DNA of 64,000 bases from JAAZKI01 sp012799905 (GCA_050949415.1 JBMNFR010000006.1:1-64000), one strand, 5' to 3'; counted from the first letter of the stretch, positions 26,306-35,692 are shown. Numbers and translations: made by a program. Notes: generated from the sequence alone by a model not told the origin.

Positions 26306-27960
26306 ATCGCCTGCAAGGCCGCACTTGCCTCTTGCTCGCTCAAACGCCCATCGCGGTTGCTGTCATACATTCGGATGATTTCCTTTTCTGCGGCTGACCG
26401 TTCGGCGGCTGTCATCTCGCCGTCGCCGTTCCGGTCAAGCCACGCCGCTCCGCCGCCTGCTTCCAGCAGCAGTTGCAGCACCACGTCATGGTGAGCGCCA
26501 AAGCGAGCGGCGGCGGCATTTCCATGCCAGGACGGCCCTCGGGCGTGCCAGACGGAGACCGGCGCGGTCGGGCTGACGGTGAAAGAAGCGGCGCGTTCAA
26601 GCCACGGCGTCCCGCCGCAACTGGCCGCAATCGTCGCCCGTTGTTCGCCCGGCGGCAGCTGCAACGGCAGAATCGTAAATTCTGCGGGCAGGCATTGCCA
26701 GCAGCGAATGTCTGCCTGCGGATTCATCAGCTGACCAATCGCATCGACAAAAATGCCGCCGAGCATCATCCCCATGCCGGCCAGCTGCACATCTGATTCG
26801 TCGCTGGCATACATCATGCCCATGCCGGCGCCCACCATCGCCAAGCCGGTCACTTCGGTCGCGCCCTTGATCATCGCTTGCGTGGCCAGGCGGTCGTCCA
26901 TGCGGCGGCCGCCCCGCGTCGAAGCCTGGAAATTCAAATTACCCAGCCATTGCAACATATCTTGGGGCTGGCCCTTGTTGACGCTCATCGTGTATTGCAG
27001 GGGCTGGACTGGCGGCTCCAAGCAGGCGATCAGCCGGACTTGGCCGTAGTTGCCGCCGCGCATCATGGTCGGCCCCTCGCCATTCCAGACCACGGCCAGG
27101 ACATTGAAGGCCATTTGCTCGGCGCCGCTCATGCGATGGCGTTCCAGCCAATTGAGAACAGGCCCGCGGATGCCGCGGTTTTCCAACTCACTGCGGCTGC
27201 CCCAGCCGGCGATTCGTCGCAACCAGGGCGACGGCGGGATAGCATCGGGCGTGCCATCATGACACGCCAGGAGATATTCGGACGTGGCGACCGCAGCAAA
27301 CCCCTGGGCAACATCTGGCAGAGACATGTAGGCGCGGAAAGCGCCGAGCAGCATGGCGTCACGCTGCGCGTGTTCTCCGCGCAAGTCATGGCATTTGGCG
27401 GCCAGAAAAAAGAGCAGTCCGTAGTCGGCTTGGTACCTAGCGTGTTCAGTATCTCCGTCCATAAGCAAGCCGCGCTTGAAACTGACCAAGGCTTTTTCCG
27501 CGTCGCCATTTTCGAGCAGCCAGAGGCCGTAGAGCAGATACAGGGTAGCGCGTTCGTACGGATCGCCCTTGTACACTTTGCTGGCCTCACTGCCCCACAG
27601 GCTGGCGGCTTCCTTCTCCGTGGCCTGGTCATAAAACTGATCGAGCAGCGTCACCGCCTCTTGCAGATGGCGGCCAGCAGAAGCGCGGTCATTTTGAAGC
27701 AACGCGATGGACGCCAGTTCGCACAGATACAGCGGCTGACTGGCATGCCGTTCCGTCGCCATGCCGGCAAACAGCCTCTGAGCGCCCGCCAGGTCTTCGT
27801 TCTGGTGAAAAAGCGTCCGCCCGGTCGCGGCCGCAGCGGCCATAGCGTCAAGTTGGGCTGGCGATTTGCGCACCACCTGCGAAGGCAATTGGGCGCAGCC
27901 GCAGACAAGCCCGACGAGCAATGCCGTCAAAACAAAGCCGATATTCCTGTTTTCTGCCAC
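26290..27960 (-). CDS. COG3014-like lipoprotein with C-terminal EF-hand pair
   Basis: A 556-residue lipoprotein with signal peptide and lipobox (LLVGLVCGC, C22). The middle is a helical, TPR-like region (about 40-240). The later part (VVWNGEGPTMMR, GEVTGLAMV-like glycine-rich stretch, DIRCWQCLPAEF, LPPGEQRATI) resembles COG3014 proteins that neighbour ycfL and lpoB in gammaproteobacteria. The last 50 residues hold two canonical EF-hand loops, DRNGDGEMTAAE and DSNRDGRLSEQE, which I do not know from the standard family. The start is GTG with GGAGG eight bases upstream. It is followed in the operon by the coupled 25607 lipoprotein. Confidence 0.65.
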   Translation of the reverse strand: MAENRNIGFVLTALLVGLVCGCAQLPSQVVRKSPAQLDAMAAAAATGRTLFHQNEDLAGAQRLFAGMATERHASQPLYLCELASIALLQNDRASAGRHLQEAVTLLDQFYDQATEKEAASLWGSEASKVYKGDPYERATLYLLYGLWLLENGDAEKALVSFKRGLLMDGDTEHARYQADYGLLFFLAAKCHDLRGEHAQRDAMLLGAFRAYMSLPDVAQGFAAVATSEYLLACHDGTPDAIPPSPWLRRIAGWGSRSELENRGIRGPVLNWLERHRMSGAEQMAFNVLAVVWNGEGPTMMRGGNYGQVRLIACLEPPVQPLQYTMSVNKGQPQDMLQWLGNLNFQASTRGGRRMDDRLATQAMIKGATEVTGLAMVGAGMGMMYASDESDVQLAGMGMMLGGIFVDAIGQLMNPQADIRCWQCLPAEFTILPLQLPPGEQRATIAASCGGTPWLERAASFTVSPTAPVSVWHARGPSWHGNAAAARFGAHHDVVLQLLLEAGGGAAWLDRNGDGEMTAAERSAAEKEIIRMYDSNRDGRLSEQEASAALQAIWGGK

Positions 27961-28023
27961 GCGTCACCGCCTCCGGGCCTTGCCTCAAACACTCTTTGCC
28001 TTCGCCTCAACCGGCGGTCGCAT

Positions 28024-28563
28024 TCAATATTCGGAAAAGACGACTTGGTACCCGCCCGCGTCCGTCTTCGGGCAGATGAATTCCAGGTGGTATGTCTGTC
28101 CTCTTGGCAATGCGAAGGTCTTGCGGGCTGACTGGTGAATTGGCGGTGCGGAGACGCCGGGGCCGCCGGCTTGTTGACGGCCCTTGGCATCGCTGGGGAA
28201 ACTGGCGCCAAGCGGGGGAGGCGCCAGGGCGACCGGCTGATGGTAGAAAGCTGCCTGCGCCGACAGGTTAATGTCCCGCCCGCGGCGGTTCCAGAAATGC
28301 TGCCCGCCGCGATTACGCACGCCGACGCGTACGATGGCATAGCCGGTGTCCGGATCGTAGGTCAGCGTTTCGTAGGTGATTTCAATTTGGTCGCGCAACG
28401 ACCTGGTGCCGAGCAGCGAATAGCGGTCCGGCCGCACGAACACCAGGGAATCCTCCCCGGCAGTGTGAACCCGGTCAACTGAATACGTGGTCGTGCATCC
28501 GGCCGCGACCATCATGCCAACGGCAAAAACGACCAGAAGACCATGACGACATATCATCTTCAT
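28024..28563 (-). CDS. YcfL-like (DUF1425) lipoprotein
   Basis: A 179-residue lipoprotein with signal peptide and lipobox (VAAGC, C22). The domain after it has VRVGVRNRGGQHFWNRRGRD and a C-terminal TYHLEFICPKTDAGGYQV, consistent with the immunoglobulin-like DUF1425/YcfL fold. A proline-rich insert separates the two halves. YcfL sits beside lpoB in enterobacteria, and here the gene also lies between the LpoB-like and COG3014-like genes. AAGGAGAAC precedes the ATG. Family assignment rests on domain pattern plus context. Confidence 0.6.
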   Translation of the reverse strand: MKMICRHGLLVVFAVGMMVAAGCTTTYSVDRVHTAGEDSLVFVRPDRYSLLGTRSLRDQIEITYETLTYDPDTGYAIVRVGVRNRGGQHFWNRRGRDINLSAQAAFYHQPVALAPPPLGASFPSDAKGRQQAGGPGVSAPPIHQSARKTFALPRGQTYHLEFICPKTDAGGYQVVFSEY

Positions 28564-28630
28564 TATGCGTTCTCCTTCAATAAACCAAGACTTGCCAAGG
28601 CCTGATCTCTTTCTTCACTGCGACGGGCGA

Positions 28631-29755
28631 TCAATAGACCACCCCGCCGCGCTGAATGGCCTTTTTCGTCTCATAACGGCCGGCCCAGACTTCCTCCTTG
28701 GTCTCGGGCGCAATCAGCTTAAACGTCACCACGATATAGATTTCCTCGTAGCTCCGGACGTAGCGCGACTGGCTGGCGATATTGCCGGTCAGCGTGTATT
28801 CCACCCTCTCCAGGCCGCGCGTCATTTTCCGATCCAGGGAGAACATCTTTTCCATAACCGCGATCTTGTTATCGGCCCTGACCAACATCACATTGAGGTG
28901 TTTGTTGACATTCGGGGGCACCTGCGTCTGGGCGGAGCGCGCGATTTCATCCAGCAGCGCCTGGCGGCGTTCCCTGGTGAGAGCGCCACCGGGGCTGACC
29001 GCCGCGCCGGTGTTGTCATACACATCCACGCTTTGCCCGGCTCTGGCTCGTTCCTCCATCAGATAGATGTAGTCGACCAGGTTGATCATGCTCTCCTGCT
29101 GCATGCTTTCAGCGATGAATTCGCCGGTCAGGTAGTATTCGGCCCCCTCCAGACTCCCTGGCGCCGTGAAGAAGACCTTGCCATTGGCGCGGCTGGCAAT
29201 CTTCGCCCGCAGCATGGCGATGAAACTGTTAGCATTGAGGCCGACGAGGTTGGCGTTCAGAGCCGGAGTGACAGCGATGACCGGCGGCTTGGAGGCGTTG
29301 GCAATCACTGGCGATTGCAGGATGCTCTCAGCGACCTCGTCAAGCACCCGGTCACGGGCGGCTTCGATCTTTTCCTGGACAATCATGTTGCTCTGGCCGA
29401 TTTCGTAGTCATCGCTGGTAACAAAGCGAACCCTGCCATTGCTGACCACCATCAATTCATCCTTGAGGGCGTCAGTGATCATCGCGGTATCCATCATAAT
29501 CGTCGAAGTGTTGCTCAGCGGCTGCACCACGATGCGGGTGGTATCAGGCGCCCGGGCAATCTCAGGGACCATCAGGATTTTTGGCCCCATTTCCGATGCG
29601 CACTGCTTGATTTCGGCAGAACCGAACGGATTATGGTCGACCTTGTGGATATCCAACTGCACAGGCGGCTTCGGCTGCGTCCTGCAACCAAAACCAAACA
29701 TCACTGCGGCCAAAACCGCACACATCATCGCTTGCCATGCCTGTTTCTGTTGCAT
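28631..29755 (-). CDS. LpoB-like penicillin-binding-protein activator lipoprotein
   Basis: A 374-residue lipoprotein (signal peptide, lipobox FGFGC, C24). Two parts match the LpoB fold: an N-terminal block with IVVQPLSNTST, ALKDELMVVSNGRVRFV and a C-terminal block with YYLTGEF, YIVVTFKLIAPETKEEVWAG. Between them is an insert of roughly 100 residues. LpoB anchors in the outer membrane and stimulates the glycosyltransferase and transpeptidase of PBP1b across the periplasm; E. coli LpoB is 213 residues. AGGAGATAT precedes the start. Repeat A3 ends only 18 bp upstream of the ATG, so the operon promoter must lie in the repeat or beyond it. Confidence 0.68.
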   Translation of the reverse strand: MQQKQAWQAMMCAVLAAVMFGFGCRTQPKPPVQLDIHKVDHNPFGSAEIKQCASEMGPKILMVPEIARAPDTTRIVVQPLSNTSTIMMDTAMITDALKDELMVVSNGRVRFVTSDDYEIGQSNMIVQEKIEAARDRVLDEVAESILQSPVIANASKPPVIAVTPALNANLVGLNANSFIAMLRAKIASRANGKVFFTAPGSLEGAEYYLTGEFIAESMQQESMINLVDYIYLMEERARAGQSVDVYDNTGAAVSPGGALTRERRQALLDEIARSAQTQVPPNVNKHLNVMLVRADNKIAVMEKMFSLDRKMTRGLERVEYTLTGNIASQSRYVRSYEEIYIVVTFKLIAPETKEEVWAGRYETKKAIQRGGVVY

Positions 29756-29773
29756 AAATATATCTCCTACTTA

Positions 29774-30443
29774 GACTCCATTCGAAAAGGATTTTTTTTA
29801 CCACGAACCACACGAAAAAACACGAAAATTTTTTATAGGATTGCTGCTCAGACGGATGGGATGGCATGCGGTTCAAAAAGTAGCGCAACCGTCCCGGTTG
29901 TGATTGATGCTTACCCTCCCACGTTCGAATGCTCCCGTATGCAAGAGGCAGGATGCAGACCAGTCGGAGAAAAAAGACGGAAATAGGCGATAGAAATTCT
30001 GAATGTTACAATCTGCACACCACCCAACTCTAAAAAAGTCCGTGCTACTATCCCGCCAACTTCTTGTTTTTTGGAAAAGATTTTCTGCAAAACGGCGTTT
30101 ATGTGCCACCCCTGACGGGGCTCAAAATTATAATCCGTCCACCCAGGGCTGCGCTCGCCCTTGGCGGGCTTCGCTTACCCTGGGCTTTTATGTTGTAGCC
30201 CTTCGGGCCGCCAGTACGACATACGTCAACGTGGAGTCCGTACTACAAGCGCTCAATGCAAAACTTTACACATTAAACAAAATTTCCGTATATTCCGCGT
30301 GTTCAGTGGTTACAAAAAACAACCCTACAAAAAAATCAGTGTTCATCTGTGTCCATCCGTGGTTAAAAAATAGGTTGTGGACGGGTAGTCCACCCTAAGC
30401 CCTTTCGTGTTTTTCGTGGTTAGAAACAATTTTGGACACCCTC
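29774..30443 (-). repeat. Family A element A3 with nested family B fragment
   Basis: A 670-bp composite flanked by TACTTA on both sides (29768-29773 and 30444-30449). The outer parts are family A: GACTCCATTCG at the lpoB side and GGACACCCTC at the other. The middle holds the ACTTCTTGTTTTTTGG motif, half a family B element (30050-30235) and the GTGGACGGGTAGTCCACCCTA hairpin. It occupies most of the gap between the M24 gene and the lipoprotein operon. Confidence 0.8.
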
Positions 30444-30552
30444 TACTTACATTACTTCGAGCCAAACGGACAGCCCGACTCCGGCCGGACACCCGAATCA
30501 CTCCACCTCCGGCCGGAACCTGTCTCCCGCTGCGCCGCCATGCCGGCACAGT

Positions 30553-31707
30553 TCAAATAATCGTAATTTCGCGACCGTAGCTGGAGAGCAATTCGCCGCC
30601 GCCGGGCCGGACGATGACAGCGTCTTCCCAGCGGAAGCCCATCTGATTTTCGGTCAGGAACATATCCTGCATAAAGACCATGCCGTCCTCCAGGACATAT
30701 TTACTGCTTGTTTCCATGAAGGGATATTCGCACTCCATCTGGCCGCAGCCGTGCGCCGGCCCGTACAGGATGGCATGGCCGTAGCCCTGGGCGCGGATAT
30801 AGTCGTGCACCTTCTGGGCAACCGAGCCAGCCACGCTGCCGGCTTGCAGCAACTCCACGGTCAGATTGGCGGCATCAAGGCCGACTTGCAGGAAACGACG
30901 AATGCTGTCCGGACAATGGCCCAGAACGACCGGACGACCGACGCTGCCGCTGTAGCCTTCAACCTTGGCGCCAATGCTGAAATGGACGATTTCGCCTTCG
31001 CCGATTTTACGCAGCGTCGGCCGGCTGATGGCATGGGCGGAATTGGGGCCTGAGCAGCACCATATCGGATAGCCGGTAGTCTCGGCCCCATTGGCCAGCA
31101 TGGCAGCCGTCGCAATGCCGCACAATTCGGCTTCAGTCATGCCGGGTTTAACCACCTCCAAGACGGCCTTGTACCCACATTCCGACACCTGTGCGGCCTT
31201 CCTCAGACAGGCGAGCTCCGCCTCGCTTTTCTTGATGAAGACCGGCCGAACCAAGGCGTCCGCATTGCCAATAGCGTCAAACGACCCTAAGGCAGCGGCG
31301 ATATTCTTCATGATGATATACGGCACCAGGGAATAGCCGGCAATGCCCAGACGGCGCACACCGTACTCACGCAGCACGTCGTCCCAGGTCGGCAGCGTGG
31401 TGCCGGGATACTCCGGTTGACTTGATTCCCGAAAATCCATGATTTGGATAATCTTGGAAATCCGCGACCGTGAGGTGGCGTAGTTAAGGCTTTCCGGCCC
31501 GACGATCAAGGCCGGTTCATGGCCGGGGACGATAAGCACCCCCGCAGTCTCAAAGCTCGGCCAATAGTCAGACAAGTAACGGACGCTCGCCGGCTCGCAT
31601 TCCGTCGAGAAAAACAGCAGGCCGTCATAATCGCTTTTCTCGGCGACAGCGGCCATGGCCTGCCAACGACGTTGGAATTCAGCTAGGTTCAACAAAGTGC
31701 TTGCCAT
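30553..31707 (-). CDS. M24-family pita-bread protein, probably metal-independent (creatinase-like)
   Basis: A 384-residue protein with the two-domain layout of aminopeptidase P, prolidase and creatinase. N-terminal domain: LLFFSTECEPASVRYLSDYWP and GHEPALIVGPES. C-terminal pita-bread domain: KKSEAELACLRKAA, IWCCSGPNSAH, YGPAHGCG, MECEYPF, and FRWEDAVIV with the usual Glu. The two metal-ligand Asp positions of M24 peptidases read Ser here (HFSIGAKVEGYSGSVGR), so a dimetal peptidase site cannot form; creatinase is the known metal-free member. Substrate unknown. GAGGTGTC precedes two ATGs; the one at 31707 has the better spacing. TATAAT lies at 31831-31836 on this strand. Confidence 0.8.
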   Translation of the reverse strand: MASTLLNLAEFQRRWQAMAAVAEKSDYDGLLFFSTECEPASVRYLSDYWPSFETAGVLIVPGHEPALIVGPESLNYATSRSRISKIIQIMDFRESSQPEYPGTTLPTWDDVLREYGVRRLGIAGYSLVPYIIMKNIAAALGSFDAIGNADALVRPVFIKKSEAELACLRKAAQVSECGYKAVLEVVKPGMTEAELCGIATAAMLANGAETTGYPIWCCSGPNSAHAISRPTLRKIGEGEIVHFSIGAKVEGYSGSVGRPVVLGHCPDSIRRFLQVGLDAANLTVELLQAGSVAGSVAQKVHDYIRAQGYGHAILYGPAHGCGQMECEYPFMETSSKYVLEDGMVFMQDMFLTENQMGFRWEDAVIVRPGGGELLSSYGREITII

Positions 31708-31844
31708 CATGACACCTCGCATGTTAAAGGTGGTTGACTCAATTCTGGACGCGGCTCCAGGCAGCGCCAGGTCGGAGGACTCCTGTTAATATGTCGCACC
31801 CAGACCGGTTGGCAAATTGAAAATGCGTTTATTATAGGGTGTTT

Positions 31845-31965
31845 TGCAATCGGTCACCGATTGATGCGAGGGACTTTTCTTAGGGGCGAGGAGCGAGGAG
31901 CGGTGCGTCCGGCACTGAAGTGCCGACACTGGACGGAAGGGCGAGGGGCGAGGAGCGGTGCGTAG
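31845..31965 (+). repeat. Family C repeat with AATCGGTCACCGATT hairpin
   Basis: CAATCGGTCACCGATTG, GCGAGGGACTTTTCT, GAGGGGC-like units, CCGGCACT-ga-AGTGCCG and CACTGGACGGA come in this order. The same order appears reversed at 44872-45020. The remaining 200 bp up to uppP is AT-rich and probably carries its promoter. Confidence 0.8.
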
Positions 31966-32176
31966 CGCCTTACCCGGGAAGCCTGGCTCTGAAGCTCACC
32001 GGAACTCCGAGTATCAATTATACGAGTTTTTCATCCCAATTGGGGGTCGTAACAATTTAATTAGGTATATATTATTTGTTATTGACATTCCTACTATTTG
32101 TGCGCCTGGCGTTTTGACTGTCGCCAATCCGGTTTGTTTCCTCTTACGGGCTACGTTCATCATATAAGGATGTTGC

Positions 32177-32992
32177 ATGCTCCTCGCTTTACAGGCTGCC
32201 TTTCTCGGCATTGTCCAGGGAATCACAGAATTTCTGCCGATCAGCAGCACCGGCCACATGATCATCGTTGATGAATTCATCCACCTGGATGAATCATTCA
32301 AAAAGGCTTTTTTTGTCATCGTACAGCTTGGTTCGATTCTGGCGGTACTGGTCTACTTCCACGATCGACTATTGCCGCGGACAGCGTTGACCGACCCGCA
32401 GCAGCGACGTCAGACAATAGACCTGTGGCTGAAAGCCGCGCTGGGGGTGCTGCCCGCCGTCCTGGTCGGCGCTGTCTTTGGCAGCGCCATCAAAAACGCC
32501 CTGTACTCTTCCACGCTCGCCGTCGCCATCGCCCTGCTGGTCGGCGGAGTAGTGCTGATTATCATCGAACGACGGCCGCAAACAGCGACCATCGCGACGA
32601 CGGAACAGCTCGGCTATGGCCGGGTTCTGGCCATTGGCGCCATCCAATGCCTGGCCCTGATTCCAGGCGTCTCGCGGTCAGCGGCTACCATCATCGGCTC
32701 GCTTCTCCTCGGCGCCTCCCGCAGCTGCGCCGTCGAATTTTCGTTTTTCCTGGCGATACCGACCATGTTCGCGGCCTCTGCCTACACGTTCTACAAGGAG
32801 GGGGCGGCCTTGAACGCCGAGGAATGGACTGCCGCCGGGGTCGGTTTTCTGACGGCGTTTATCGTTTCCTGGTGGGTGATCGCCCGCCTGATGGACTTTA
32901 TCCGACGCCGCGACCTCGAGGTCTTCGGCTGGCACCGTGTCATTCTCGGCGCCCTCCTGATCGCCCTGCACCTCGGGGGCCGGTTGAGTTGA
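32177..32992 (+). CDS. uppP: Undecaprenyl-diphosphatase UppP/BacA
   Basis: A 271-residue polytopic membrane enzyme that dephosphorylates undecaprenyl pyrophosphate for the peptidoglycan and O-antigen lipid-carrier cycle and confers bacitracin tolerance. Motifs: QGITEFLPISSTGHM (residues about 15-29, catalytic Glu, Ser and His region) and PGVSRSAATIIGSLLLG (about 160-176), the (E/Q)xxxE and PGxSRS signatures. Six to seven hydrophobic segments follow the family pattern. AAGGATGTTGC precedes the ATG. The M28 peptidase gene follows 46 bp later, so they may be cotranscribed. Confidence 0.95.
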   Translation: MLLALQAAFLGIVQGITEFLPISSTGHMIIVDEFIHLDESFKKAFFVIVQLGSILAVLVYFHDRLLPRTALTDPQQRRQTIDLWLKAALGVLPAVLVGAVFGSAIKNALYSSTLAVAIALLVGGVVLIIIERRPQTATIATTEQLGYGRVLAIGAIQCLALIPGVSRSAATIIGSLLLGASRSCAVEFSFFLAIPTMFAASAYTFYKEGAALNAEEWTAAGVGFLTAFIVSWWVIARLMDFIRRRDLEVFGWHRVILGALLIALHLGGRLS

Positions 32993-33038
32993 ATCCGCCC
33001 TCGCGCGCCGAGGCCAAACCGAAAGGACGAAATCAAGC

Positions 33039-34343
33039 ATGAATTTAGGCAAAGCTTCCACGTCAAACATCCTTGCTGATCTGCGCACCCTGACCGAGAC
33101 CATCGGCGCCCGCCTGGCCGGCTCCCCCCAGGAAAAAGAGGCGGTCGACTTCCTCTGCGAACGCTTCCGGCAAAATGGCGCCCAAGTCACCGTGGAAGGC
33201 TTCCCTACCGGAGTGCGCGATGTCACCTCCCAAAACCTGGAAATTGAGATTGGGGGCCAATGGCAATCCTTTCCGGCGTCGCTGTTCAGCAGCGTGCCCG
33301 GGACTGATGGCAAGACACTGGAAGCGCCGATTGTCTTCTTTGCGGGGCCGGTTGACTACCAGCGCCAGGATTTTTCCTGGCTGCGCGGCAAGGCAGTCGT
33401 CCACCTCAGCTGTCACATCGAATCACGCTCAGACTACCGCCGCCTGATTGAGGCTGACCCGGCCTTTCTGCTGTTTGTCGACATCCGCTATCCCGGAGTA
33501 ATTCCGCTGGCAGACGGCATGTTTCCGGCCTATACCCGCGCCATTGGCGCCAAGCCGACCATGAACGTGGCCTACATGGACGCCTGGCGCTGGCAGCAGG
33601 CGGGCGCCACGCGCGCCCGCCTCCGAGTGGATGGCGGCATGCGACCAGGCCAAGCCGCCAATGTCATCGCCGAACTGCCCGGAGCCGGCACCGGCACCGA
33701 AACCATCTATGTCGGCGCTCATCATGACACCCAGGCTGACACCCCCGGCGGTGACGACAACGCCAGCGGCACCGTCATCCTGCTGGAAATAGCGCGACTG
33801 CTGGCTGAGCGGCCGCGACGCCGTACCATTCGCCTGATCGCCTTTGGCGCAGAGGAGCAACTTTCGGTCGGCAGCGCCTCATATGTCCGCCGCCATCGCG
33901 CTGAAGTTGAACGCGACGCCTGTTTCATGCTCAATTTCGACAGCTGCGGCGCTGCTCTCGGCTGGTATGAAATCAATGGCAATGGCCCAGCCGCCATGTT
34001 TGAACTGATGCGCACGGCCTTCCGCAAGCATAACCGCGAAGTCAAAATCACGGAAAACCTTGTCCCCTACACGGATCAGTTTCCGTTCCTGGTCTGCGGC
34101 GTCCCCGGCGTGTGGGTCTCCCGCCGCTGCTGCACAGCCGGCCGATTCTGGCATCACCGCCGCGACGACGACCTCCGACACCTTGATCCAGCCGAACTCG
34201 CCCTGCAAGCCGAACTCGCAGCCAGCGTCCTCGACAGCCTGGCCAACGCGCCGGAAATGCCGTTCGACCGCACCTTGCCCGCTGCCCAGAAAACCGCCGC
34301 CCTCGCCATGTGGGATGACCTCTATGGCGGATTCACGCCTTGA
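33039..34343 (+). CDS. M28-family zinc aminopeptidase
   Basis: A 434-residue protein with a C-terminal M28 domain. Metal and catalytic motifs: VGAHHDTQADTPGGDDNASG (ligand His, catalytic Asp, bridging Asp), FGAEEQLSVGS (catalytic Glu and ligand Glu), MLNFDSCG (ligand Asp) and a late FWHHRRDDDLRH (ligand His). The N-terminal 200 residues include a PA-like insert. No signal peptide, so cytoplasmic, unlike most secreted M28 enzymes. Starts with AAGGACGAAATCAAGC upstream. A short intergenic gap to the MFS gene suggests a common transcript. Confidence 0.85.
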   Translation: MNLGKASTSNILADLRTLTETIGARLAGSPQEKEAVDFLCERFRQNGAQVTVEGFPTGVRDVTSQNLEIEIGGQWQSFPASLFSSVPGTDGKTLEAPIVFFAGPVDYQRQDFSWLRGKAVVHLSCHIESRSDYRRLIEADPAFLLFVDIRYPGVIPLADGMFPAYTRAIGAKPTMNVAYMDAWRWQQAGATRARLRVDGGMRPGQAANVIAELPGAGTGTETIYVGAHHDTQADTPGGDDNASGTVILLEIARLLAERPRRRTIRLIAFGAEEQLSVGSASYVRRHRAEVERDACFMLNFDSCGAALGWYEINGNGPAAMFELMRTAFRKHNREVKITENLVPYTDQFPFLVCGVPGVWVSRRCCTAGRFWHHRRDDDLRHLDPAELALQAELAASVLDSLANAPEMPFDRTLPAAQKTAALAMWDDLYGGFTP

Positions 34344-34396
34344 CGAACCTTTGCCCTACGAGCCGCATACCACTATAAACACCAGGTGCTTTTACC

Positions 34397-35692
34397 ATGA
34401 CCTTCGCTGCAACATTAACTGCTGAACAACGCCGGCAAGGCCGACTGTACGCCTATGCCTCAACCTGGTGCGGATGCATCTCGGAGGTCTTGCTGGACAG
34501 CAACGCCATCATCATCCTCTACATCTCCCTGCTGGGCGGCGGCGATTCCTTCTCGCTGTTTTCGACTAGTCTGACCAGCATTGCCTATGTCCTGCTGATG
34601 CCGCTGATGTCGTTCGTCGTTGACCGCGTCGGCCTGAAGCGTTCAACCGCCATCGCCTGCTGGACCGGCATGACCGCCTTTCTGATCATGGCCTTGGCGC
34701 CGATAGCCGGCGCCGCTGCGCCGCACATCGTCATTGGCGCTTGCTTTTTGTATTGCGCGTCGCGCCCGCTGTCAGCCACGGCCTGGTATCCTTTGCTGGA
34801 CAACTTCCTGCTGCCGCGCGAACGCGGCCAGTTCTTCAGCACCATGCGTTCGTCGTACATGCTCCTCAACACCGTGTTGATTTTCGGCCTGGGCGCAGTC
34901 ATGGGCCGCAACCCGCCGCTGTGGCTGATCCAAATCGTCCTCGCAATCGCCGGGTTGGCGCTCCAGGGCCGCCGGTATTTCGTCAACCGTTTTCCGACTG
35001 AGTTCGAGAAGCCGCCGATACGGCACAAGTTCTTCCATTCGCTGGGCATTGCTGTCCGCAATTCGCCGCTGGTCGGTTTTTCGATTTACTGCTGTTTTCT
35101 GTATCTGGCGACCAGCGCGGCGATTCCGTTGAGTCTGATTTACTCGAAAAGCGTTCTCAAAGTCGGCGGCAACGTCCTGGTGATGATGTCTGCCGCCGGC
35201 CTGGGCGGCACCATCCTCGGGTATTCCGTTGCTGGACGTCTGCTGAAAAGACTCGGCGCCAAGACGATCATCATAGCCGCCCACATCAGCTTTGTCATCG
35301 TGTCGCTCTGCTTTTTCCTGGCTAGCCCGACCCGGTCGTATGCGATTCCGCTAATCGTCGGCGCCACCATGTTCAACGGCTTTATGAGCGGCTGTTTCTT
35401 CGTCATGCATTCCACCGAGATGATGGCCCTGGCCCGCCCCGGCAACAAAACCATGGCGGTGGCCTTCTGCAGCACTCTCAGCAACCTCGGCACTGCGACC
35501 AGCCGCCTCGGCGCCACCCTGATTGTCGCCAGCGGCATGCTCGCCCCGACCTGGACCCTGGGCAAGACCACCATCACCATGCACCAGACGATGTTCCTCA
35601 TGCTCTTCATCATGGGCCTGTTCTTCCTCAGCCTGCTGATCCTCGTGCCAGCCATCGTCCCGGAACATGACGACTACTATGCCCCAAATTAG
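34397..35692 (+). CDS. MFS transporter
   Basis: A 431-residue membrane protein with about 11-12 hydrophobic helices in two halves. The loop 2-3 region (VVDRVGLKRSTAIA) has the MFS D-R-x-G-x-K-R motif, and the second half repeats it as GRLLKRLGAKTI. The N-terminus has no signal peptide. Substrate unknown; similar proteins in this phylum are often annotated as sugar or drug exporters. The stop codon TAG is made from the last two bases of a target duplication and the first base of repeat A4, so the element inserted exactly at the gene's end. Without the insertion the same codon would be TAA. Confidence 0.85.
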   Translation: MTFAATLTAEQRRQGRLYAYASTWCGCISEVLLDSNAIIILYISLLGGGDSFSLFSTSLTSIAYVLLMPLMSFVVDRVGLKRSTAIACWTGMTAFLIMALAPIAGAAAPHIVIGACFLYCASRPLSATAWYPLLDNFLLPRERGQFFSTMRSSYMLLNTVLIFGLGAVMGRNPPLWLIQIVLAIAGLALQGRRYFVNRFPTEFEKPPIRHKFFHSLGIAVRNSPLVGFSIYCCFLYLATSAAIPLSLIYSKSVLKVGGNVLVMMSAAGLGGTILGYSVAGRLLKRLGAKTIIIAAHISFVIVSLCFFLASPTRSYAIPLIVGATMFNGFMSGCFFVMHSTEMMALARPGNKTMAVAFCSTLSNLGTATSRLGATLIVASGMLAPTWTLGKTTITMHQTMFLMLFIMGLFFLSLLILVPAIVPEHDDYYAPN

